Assembly: GCA_903951445.1 (NCBI GenBank)
Contig: CAJBBZ010000117.1
Coordinates: 1 to 49,948 of the forward strand
Direction of reading: 5' to 3'
DNA: 49,948 nt
Origin: an uncultured beta proteobacterium
GTDB taxonomy: Bacteria; Pseudomonadota; Gammaproteobacteria; Burkholderiales; Burkholderiaceae_C
Shown here: one piece after another, positions 44,590-49,948 of the stretch
Numbering within the stretch: position 1 is the first letter of the stretch
How the letters are laid out: every line of letters starts with the position of its first letter
Translations under genes and position numbers: made by a program
The notes under the pieces: model-generated
What the model was told of the DNA's origin: nothing
Databases searched by the model: none
The model's input: only the letters and a program-made list of their open reading frames with translations

Positions 44590-46014
44590 CTACTTACGCA
44601 CAGGGGGCGGCGGGGGCGGCTTGGGTGCAGGCGCAGGGGCTGTTCCGGGTTTGGCGGGAGCTAAAGGCGCGGGGCTCTTTGGTGGTGGCGGTGGCGCGAA
44701 GGGATTGGCCGCGACATTCACCGGGGGTGGGGGCGGCGCAGTTACCGTCGCTTGTGCCACCGGCGCGCGGTCACTCAAGGTTTTTAAGAAGGCGACTACA
44801 TCGTCAATCTCTTTTTCGCTCAATGCGGGCCCAGCGCCTGCGGCGCGGTTAAAGGGCGCACGGTCCCGCACGATGTTGGCTTGGTAGGCCAAGGGCAAGT
44901 CGTTGGGCACAGCGGCCGCGCCATACCAGTGCTTGGGGTTGCTGTCACGGGTGGCGTAAAAGCTGACGACATCGCGCAGATTGCTGAACACGCCGTTGTG
45001 CATAAACACCTGGCGATCGCCCACATTGCGCAGCGAGGGCATTTTGAAAGTGCCGCAGAATTTTTCGATACTGACCGAGGCGGGGACGTTAGCGCCGAGC
45101 GCGGGGCGTGTGCGGTTGGGGCCGCACAGGCCGAGGTCGAAATACGAAGGGTTGGCATTTACCGGTATAGCCTGGTTGCGGGGTACACCAGTGGCGTAAT
45201 GCGCAAAGTCGGTGAACAAATTGTCCGCTGGCTTGGTGGACTGGGGGTTCATGGTGTGGCAGCTGGCGCAATTGCCTTTGGCCGGGTCCATAAAGACTTT
45301 TAAGCCATTGTCTTCAGCCGGTGACAATTTCACGCGGCCCGCGATGTAATCGTCGTAGCGCGAACTAAATGATTGAAATGCTTTAGTCGATTCAAACGCA
45401 GCCAGGGCCTCGCCCACTCGGGTAAATGCAAGGCTCGGGTTTTTGAATATATCTTTGCCATACATATCCGTCATGGCTTTGGCATAAGGGCCTGCAGCAA
45501 TTTTGGCGACCACGCTGGCGCCGTCTTTGTTGTTCATTTCATTGGCGGCTAGAAATGGCATTTGCGCCTGCTGCGCCAAGGTGTCGGCGCGGCCGTCCCA
45601 AAACAAACCGCCTACGGGATCTACGTCGCCATTGAGTACTAGAAAGCTAAAAGGGGGTGTGAAGCTGCTGTAAGCGTTTGGCATCACACTGCGGGTACCA
45701 AAGGACTTAGGCAAACTGCCTAAAGGTACGCCGATGCGCGAACCATTCAAATTGGCAAAGCCAGTGCTGGCCTGGTGGCAATTAGCGCACGCAGTACCGC
45801 GTGGTTCAGAGAGGTTTTTGTCATTGAATATTTTTTCACCCAATGCTTGCTGTGGGCTAAGCGGTGGCGGTGGCGACGGCGGTGGAGCGGGCGCCGTGGT
45901 GGCGGCATGGAGCGCGCTGCTAACTATCAGCACCACAAGGCATACGCCGAGTTGCGCGGCCATGCGGTATGCGGAATCTGTCTTGTGCCTAGGTGGCGGC
46001 TTATTGGTAGTCAT
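44590..46014 (-). CDS. di-haem cytochrome c peroxidase/MauG-family protein
   Basis: 474-residue exported protein with two haem-binding motifs, CANCH (76-80) and CASCH (249-253), in the arrangement of bacterial di-haem cytochrome c peroxidases. FKMPSLRNVGDRQVFMHNGV followed by FSNLRDVVSFY is the C-terminal haem-domain hallmark. A signal sequence (about residues 20-37) follows a basic N-terminus. A Pro-rich segment lies just after the signal and a 60-residue Pro/Ala-rich tail closes the protein, which is unusual for the family and may be a periplasmic spacer or wall/membrane-reaching linker. It would act in the periplasm, reducing H2O2 or oxidising a partner protein. Confidence 0.85.
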   Translation of the reverse strand: MTTNKPPPRHKTDSAYRMAAQLGVCLVVLIVSSALHAATTAPAPPPSPPPPLSPQQALGEKIFNDKNLSEPRGTACANCHQASTGFANLNGSRIGVPLGSLPKSFGTRSVMPNAYSSFTPPFSFLVLNGDVDPVGGLFWDGRADTLAQQAQMPFLAANEMNNKDGASVVAKIAAGPYAKAMTDMYGKDIFKNPSLAFTRVGEALAAFESTKAFQSFSSRYDDYIAGRVKLSPAEDNGLKVFMDPAKGNCASCHTMNPQSTKPADNLFTDFAHYATGVPRNQAIPVNANPSYFDLGLCGPNRTRPALGANVPASVSIEKFCGTFKMPSLRNVGDRQVFMHNGVFSNLRDVVSFYATRDSNPKHWYGAAAVPNDLPLAYQANIVRDRAPFNRAAGAGPALSEKEIDDVVAFLKTLSDRAPVAQATVTAPPPPPVNVAANPFAPPPPPKSPAPLAPAKPGTAPAPAPKPPPPPPVRK

Positions 46015-46418
46015 TGGCGAGTCTCTCCATATCTACTATTGGTTTAGAAAACTTCATCGTCCTGGCAAGCACCGGCCCATGCTTTGACGCATTCGCCTGC
46101 ACTGTGTTGCGCTGGCAAGTCAATTGCAATTTGCGTACCGGAAATCCAGCTTGCTTATTGACGCTTTTCAGACGGTGTAATGTCCGTAACCGTGTTTAGC
46201 GCTAGGACACTAAAACCTGCATGTCTGCGTCAATTTTTCTAGGCCCTGCCAGGACCACAACACGGGCCGCAGCTTCGCCGCCCCGTTTGTCGCGTCTACC
46301 TGCAAAAGCGTAAAGCTTGGTAAAGCGGTGGCGCACCATGGCATCGGCCAGACCGCACCAAAAAGAGGCCAACACAGGTTTTCGAGGTGGCACACACATG
46401 CCTGCCTAAAATGCACTG
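46015..46418. other. 404-base intergenic region between the cytochrome gene and kdsD
   Basis: It must hold the divergent promoters of the cytochrome gene and the kdsD operon, but I see no clear -35/-10 pair. A minus-strand reading of 65 codons (46202-46399; ATG preceded by AGGCAGG) has a plausible basic composition yet no recognisable family, and the overlapping readings on both strands look random. Nothing else was identified. Confidence 0.45.
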
Positions 46419-47432
46419 ATGCAATCACCCAAGACGCCATCTTTAGCGACCGCAGATAGCCCAGACTTTGCGCGCGCAATTGCAATGGCGCATACCACCT
46501 TTGACATCGAAGCAGCGGCCATCCTCGGCCTCAAAGCGCAAGTAGGCGATAGCTTTGCGCAGGCGGTCGCACTAGCACTGTCCATTCCCGGCCGCGTGGT
46601 GGTCATGGGCATGGGCAAGAGCGGCCATATAGGGCGCAAGATTGCAGCGACCTTGTCTTCCACTGGCACACCCGCACTGTTTGTGCACCCGGCTGAGGCC
46701 AGCCACGGCGACCTTGGCATGGTGACGCCGCAGGATTTGGTGCTGATGATTTCTAACAGCGGCGAATCCGATGAGATCAACGCCATCGTGCCGGTCCTCA
46801 AACGCCTGGGCACGCCGCTGATCGCTATGACCGGCAACGGGCAGTCCAGTATGGCGCAGTACGCCACGCTCTGGCTGAACACGGCAGTGGCCAAAGAAGC
46901 CTGTCCGCTCAACCTGGCACCGACCGCCAGCACCACCGCGCAATTGGCCATGGGCGATGCACTGGCGCTGGCGCTCTTAGAGGCGCGCGGTTTCCAGGCC
47001 GAAGACTTTGCCCGCTCGCACCCGGGCGGTGCGCTAGGGCGGCGCTTGCTCACCCACGTCAGCGATGTAATGCGGACTGGTGACGCCTTGCCGCAGGTGG
47101 GTCCAGACGCCAGCTTCAGCGCCTTAATGCGCGAAATGAGCGCTAAAGGGTTCGGCGCAACCGCCGTGGTTGGTGAAGGCAAACAGGTTTTGGGCATATT
47201 CACCGACGGCGATTTGCGCCGCTTGGTTGAGCAAGGCATCGATCTGCGCGATAAAACGGCTTTTGACGTGATGCGCAGCAAGCCGGTCACGATTTTGCAA
47301 GAGGCTTTGGCGGTGGATGCGGTTGAGTTGATGGAGAGCCGGCGTATCAACAGCGTGTTGGTGGTGGATGCACATGGGCACTTGATCGGCGCACTTACCT
47401 CCAACGACTTGATGCGGGCCAAGGTGATTTGA
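46419..47432 (+). CDS. kdsD: D-arabinose 5-phosphate isomerase (KdsD/KpsF)
   Basis: 337-residue cytoplasmic isomerase converting ribulose 5-phosphate to arabinose 5-phosphate, the first step to the lipopolysaccharide sugar Kdo. The SIS domain is clear (VVMGMGKSGHIGRKIAATL, then ISNSGESDEI), with two CBS domains from about residue 205 (the last ends SRRINSVLVVDAHGHLIGAL). Its stop shares a base with the kdsC start (TGATG). Confidence 0.94.
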   Translation: MQSPKTPSLATADSPDFARAIAMAHTTFDIEAAAILGLKAQVGDSFAQAVALALSIPGRVVVMGMGKSGHIGRKIAATLSSTGTPALFVHPAEASHGDLGMVTPQDLVLMISNSGESDEINAIVPVLKRLGTPLIAMTGNGQSSMAQYATLWLNTAVAKEACPLNLAPTASTTAQLAMGDALALALLEARGFQAEDFARSHPGGALGRRLLTHVSDVMRTGDALPQVGPDASFSALMREMSAKGFGATAVVGEGKQVLGIFTDGDLRRLVEQGIDLRDKTAFDVMRSKPVTILQEALAVDAVELMESRRINSVLVVDAHGHLIGALTSNDLMRAKVI

Positions 47433-47977
47433 TGTCTGCACACCCCCACTTCACCGAGGCCTTGTTGGCGCGCAGCCGGAACATCAAAGTCTTGCTGCTC
47501 GATGTGGACGGCGTGCTCACCGACGGTGGCTTGTTTTATAGCGCACAGGGTGAAACTCTCAAGCGCTTTAACACCTTGGACGGCCACGGCCTGAAGATGC
47601 TGCAAAGCGCGGGTATCACGGTAGCGGTCATTACCGGGCGCGATTCTGAACCGCTGCGCGCGCGCTTAGCTGCACTGGGCATTAGCCATGCACGCTACGG
47701 CATAGACGACAAACTACCCGCAGCGCAAGACATCTTGGCTGAGTTGCAACTGGGCTGGGGCCAGACGGCGACCATGGGTGATGACTGGCCAGACTGGCCC
47801 ATGATGAAAGATGCCGCGCTGCGCTGCGCGCCCTGCAATGCACACCACGAAATATTGGCGCGCGCTGACTTTGTCAGCCGCAGCCAGGGCGGCCAGGGCG
47901 CGGTGCGCGAAGTGTGTGACCTGCTGCTGAGCGCCACGGGGCACTACCAAACCATCGCTGCGAAGTACACGCTGTGA
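47432..47977 (+). CDS. kdsC: Kdo 8-phosphate phosphatase KdsC
   Basis: 181-residue HAD-family phosphatase that releases Kdo from Kdo 8-phosphate. The HAD motif is LLLDVDGVLTDGG, with D24 as nucleophile and D26 as acid, and TGRDSEPLRAR and MGDDWPDWPMM supply the other HAD motifs. It is cap-less and short, as KdsC should be. I start at ATG 47432, coupled to the kdsD stop; the TTG one codon earlier is unnecessary. It overlaps lptC by 4 bases. Confidence 0.93.
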   Translation: MSAHPHFTEALLARSRNIKVLLLDVDGVLTDGGLFYSAQGETLKRFNTLDGHGLKMLQSAGITVAVITGRDSEPLRARLAALGISHARYGIDDKLPAAQDILAELQLGWGQTATMGDDWPDWPMMKDAALRCAPCNAHHEILARADFVSRSQGGQGAVREVCDLLLSATGHYQTIAAKYTL

Positions 47978-48594
47978 TCCGTCTGTTTGCAATGGTTATT
48001 GACCGCTTGGTGCTGGCGCTGCCATTGCTGATGGTGGCCGTGCTAGCGCTGGGAAGCTATTGGATGGTACGCAGCGCGCCCGGCGTGGACACCGGTGAAT
48101 TGCCCCGGCCACCAGACGACACACCCGATTATTTAATTGAAGGTTTCACCGTACAAAAATTTGATTCCAGCGGGCGTCTGACCGCTTTATTGAAGGGCGC
48201 CTCGGCGCAGCGTTTGCCAGATGCGCCTTGGATTGAGATTCAAAAATTCACTTTTCTTTCCACCGATGCGCAGGGACGTGTCAAGCGCGCATCGGCCGAC
48301 CAGGGTTTGAGTAGCCAGGACAACAACGAGTTCCAGTTAAGCGGCCATGCGCTCATGGTGCGCGAAGCGCATCCCGCCGGAGACTATCCGCGCTTAGAGA
48401 TTCGCGGAGATTTTTTGCACGTTTGGACCGAGCCCGAGAAAGTTGAATCCGACAAGCCCGTGCAATTAGTCTACGGCAAGCACCGCATGCGCGCGGACAG
48501 CCTGCAATACGATGGCACTACCCGTACGCTGCAAATGGACGGGCGGGTACAAGCAATCTTGGTAAGCGAGAACCGCGAGAACAGCACGCCATGA
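47974..48594 (+). CDS. lptC: LPS export protein LptC
   Basis: 206-residue single-span inner-membrane protein that passes lipopolysaccharide from LptBFG to LptA. It has one N-terminal span (LVLALPLLMVAVLALGSYWM) and a periplasmic beta-jellyroll (DYLIEGFTVQKFDSSGRLTA). The start is GTG in a GTGA overlap with kdsC. Usually lptA and lptB follow; here a short-chain dehydrogenase comes next, overlapping by 4 bases. Confidence 0.9.
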   Translation: MIRLFAMVIDRLVLALPLLMVAVLALGSYWMVRSAPGVDTGELPRPPDDTPDYLIEGFTVQKFDSSGRLTALLKGASAQRLPDAPWIEIQKFTFLSTDAQGRVKRASADQGLSSQDNNEFQLSGHALMVREAHPAGDYPRLEIRGDFLHVWTEPEKVESDKPVQLVYGKHRMRADSLQYDGTTRTLQMDGRVQAILVSENRENSTP

Positions 48595-49373
48595 GCGAGT
48601 CGGGCCAGCGCTTAGTGTTCATAACCGGCGCATCTAGCGGCATCGGGCAAGCCCTGGCGCTGCGCTACCTCCAGGCCGGTTACCGCTTGGCCTTGGTGGC
48701 GCGTCGCAGCGAGGCCATAGCGGCTTGGGCAACAGAACTTGGCTTGTCGCCGGATAGTTATGCTATCTATGGCGCGGATGTGGCCGATAGCGACAGCATC
48801 GTGGCTGCGGCGCAAGCCTGTATTGCACGCCAAGGCCTGCCGGATGTAGTGATCGCCAATGCGGGCATCAGTATCGGTATTGACAGCGCGCATCGCGAAG
48901 ACATTGACGCCATGGCCCAGGTGTTTGCCACCAACAACATCGGCCTGGCGGCCAGTTTTCACCCTTTTATCCAAGCCATGCGTGTGCGTGGCAGCGGCAG
49001 TTTGGTAGGCATTGCCAGCGTTGCCGGCATCCGCGGCTTGCCAGGCCATGCCGCCTATTGCGCCAGCAAGGCCGCCGTGATCAGCTACTGCGAAGCGCTG
49101 CGTGGCGAATTACGCGGCACAGGCGTGCAAGTGATCACCATCGCGCCCGGTTATGTGGACACACCGTTGACGCGCAAAAACCGTTACCCCATGCCGTTTT
49201 TAATGTCGGCTGCCGCATTTGCTGATCAGGCTTTCAAAGCCATCGCGGCAGGCGACAGTTACCGGGTAATTCCCTGGCAGATGGGCGTGGTTTCTCGGCT
49301 GATGCGGCTCATCCCTAACTTCCTGTGGGACCGCATCCTGGCGCGGCAGCCGCGTAAGCACCGCGGTGTTTAA
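48591..49373 (+). CDS. short-chain dehydrogenase/reductase
   Basis: 260-residue SDR-family oxidoreductase. The cofactor motif is TGASSGIG at residues 12-19, NAG at 90-92, and the catalytic residues S143, Y156 and K160 (AAYCASKAAV) are intact. The stretch ending in LIPNFLWDRILARQP suggests a membrane-near C-terminus like acyl or ketone reductases. It overlaps lptC by 4 bases and ends the operon. A link with envelope lipid chemistry is inference; the substrate is unknown. Confidence 0.88.
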   Translation: MSESGQRLVFITGASSGIGQALALRYLQAGYRLALVARRSEAIAAWATELGLSPDSYAIYGADVADSDSIVAAAQACIARQGLPDVVIANAGISIGIDSAHREDIDAMAQVFATNNIGLAASFHPFIQAMRVRGSGSLVGIASVAGIRGLPGHAAYCASKAAVISYCEALRGELRGTGVQVITIAPGYVDTPLTRKNRYPMPFLMSAAAFADQAFKAIAAGDSYRVIPWQMGVVSRLMRLIPNFLWDRILARQPRKHRGV

Positions 49374-49528
49374 ATAAAAACTGCACATCGGCTTTCGCCA
49401 CATACCGCCGTCCACCTACAGTGGCGCTGCATATGGGTTCAAGCTATCTCACCGCATACGTAAACTGCTTTTCCAGTTGGCGGTGCTGATGCCGGACTTC
49501 CGCAATACTTGATCCAATCAGCAGACGT

Positions 49529-49551
49529 AAAAAAGGGCCCCTAAGGGCCCT
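49529..49551 (-). terminator. terminator of the RNA-binding protein gene (may also serve the SDR operon)
   Basis: AGGGCCC and GGGCCCT form a 7-bp stem with a 4-base loop. On the minus strand it is followed by TTTTTT, giving a classic intrinsic terminator 37 bases past the RNA-binding gene's stop. The plus direction lacks a T-run. Confidence 0.85.
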
Positions 49552-49587
49552 GATTGCTTGTGGCGTCAAGCCACAAAACGGATGCGA

Positions 49588-49935
49588 TTAATAACCGCCG
49601 CCGCCGCTACGGCCACCGCCGTAACCGCCGCCACCACCACCACCGCTGCGTCCGGCGCCACCGCCGTAACCACCGCCGCCGCCACCGCCGCTACGACCGG
49701 CACCGCCGCCGTAACCGCCGCCGCCGCCAGCACCGCCACCAAAGCCGCCGCCACCCGTGCGGGGAGGACGCGGTTCCATGGGACGCGCTTCGTTAACCAC
49801 CAGACCGCGGCCACCGAATTGCTGGCCGTTCATTCCGCTGATTGCTGCTTGCGCTTCGGCATCGCTGCCCATTTCCACAAAGCCGAAGCCTTTGGAACGA
49901 CCGGTGTCACGCTCCGACCACTTCTTTCCGCCTAC
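49588..49935 (-). CDS. glycine-rich RRM RNA-binding protein (N-terminus missing/broken at window edge)
   Basis: The C-terminal half of an RRM-type RNA-binding protein. ERDTGRSKGFGFVEM (RNP1), then GMNGQQFGGRGLVVNEARP, then about 65 residues of Gly-rich tail with repeated GGGGYGGGAGRS units. This layout matches small bacterial RRM proteins induced in cold. Upstream of ERDTGRSK the frame reads VGGKKWS and then meets TAG at 49936-49938, where the first RRM strands should be. No proper start is therefore visible; the last 30 bases probably do not represent the true gene. Confidence 0.8.
   Translation of the reverse strand, partial: VGGKKWSERDTGRSKGFGFVEMGSDAEAQAAISGMNGQQFGGRGLVVNEARPMEPRPPRTGGGGFGGGAGGGGGYGGGAGRSGGGGGGGYGGGAGRSGGGGGGGYGGGRSGGGGY
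49605..49745 (-). repeat. Gly-rich coding tandem repeats
   Basis: In the RRM gene, units encoding GGGGYGGGAGRSGGG recur two to three times with near-identical GCC/ACC-rich sequence on the plus strand. Copies may expand or shrink by slippage. Confidence 0.7.
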
Positions 49936-49948
49936 CTATCTGATTCAC

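Noticed and set aside
46202-46399. 65-codon minus-strand reading between the cytochrome gene and kdsD
   Set aside because: It has an AGGCAGG before the ATG but no recognisable family and overlaps several equally random readings; not enough to call a gene.
49554-49796. Plus-strand reading rich in His and Arg opposite the RRM gene tail
   Set aside because: It is the complement of the Gly-codon repeats; composition comes from the repeat, not from a gene.

Overview
The window is a bacterial chromosome segment of about 50 kb. It most likely comes from a betaproteobacterium of the order Burkholderiales, family Comamonadaceae. I base this on protein style and gene order: a rpmH-rnpA-yidD-yidC-mnmE block facing away from dnaA-dnaN-gyrB, a YhdP/nitrilase/MltA row, a fused indolepyruvate ferredoxin oxidoreductase, and kdsD-kdsC-lptC followed by a short-chain dehydrogenase. 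Placement below family level would be a guess. No tRNA, rRNA, CRISPR array, phage or IS transposase was seen.

Region 1 (1-10.9 kb, minus strand) is one long operon of ten genes running off the left edge. It reads, in transcription order: an M20 carbamoyl-amidohydrolase (beta-ureidopropionase-like), a BMP-family nucleoside ABC transporter (binding protein, double ATPase, two permeases), a CodA-type cytosine deaminase, and an NMT1/THI5-type ABC transporter (ATPase, two permeases, binding protein). Together it looks like uptake and breakdown of pyrimidines or related N-heterocycles. A hairpin with a T-run after the first binding-protein gene probably lowers expression of the membrane parts. A hairpin-rich non-coding stretch (10.92-11.48 kb) separates the operon from glnE.

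Region 2 (11.5-30.5 kb): glnE (minus) is divergent from yhdP (plus), followed by a Nit-type amidase, a 45-residue membrane protein encoded antisense to the start of mltA, and mltA. Then come an unusual minus-strand gene fusing PAS-like, LuxR HTH and alpha/beta-hydrolase parts, a divergent 819-residue surface lipoprotein with a strong terminator, a zinc-type D-serine dehydratase-like enzyme and the 1199-residue indolepyruvate ferredoxin oxidoreductase.

Region 3 (30.5-33.5 kb) is an accessory patch. It has a Phd/PIN toxin-antitoxin pair, a second copy of the last 36 codons of the oxidoreductase, a ParD/ParE pair, a 420-base stretch without a recognisable gene, and a LysE-family exporter. The oxidoreductase tail therefore occurs as a 119-bp direct repeat on both sides of the first toxin-antitoxin pair.

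Region 4 (33.5-43.8 kb) is the replication-origin neighbourhood: gyrB, dnaN and dnaA on the minus strand; two perfect DnaA boxes just upstream of dnaA; then rpmH, rnpA, yidD, yidC, mnmE and a Gfa-family gene on the plus strand. rpmH is preceded by a well-formed 15-codon basic leader ORF whose stop overlaps the rpmH start.

Region 5 (43.8-49.9 kb): apt and a di-haem peroxidase-like cytochrome (minus), the kdsD-kdsC-lptC-SDR operon (plus) for lipopolysaccharide synthesis and export, and a glycine-rich RRM RNA-binding protein (minus) whose amino terminus is broken at the right edge, which looks like a contig end.
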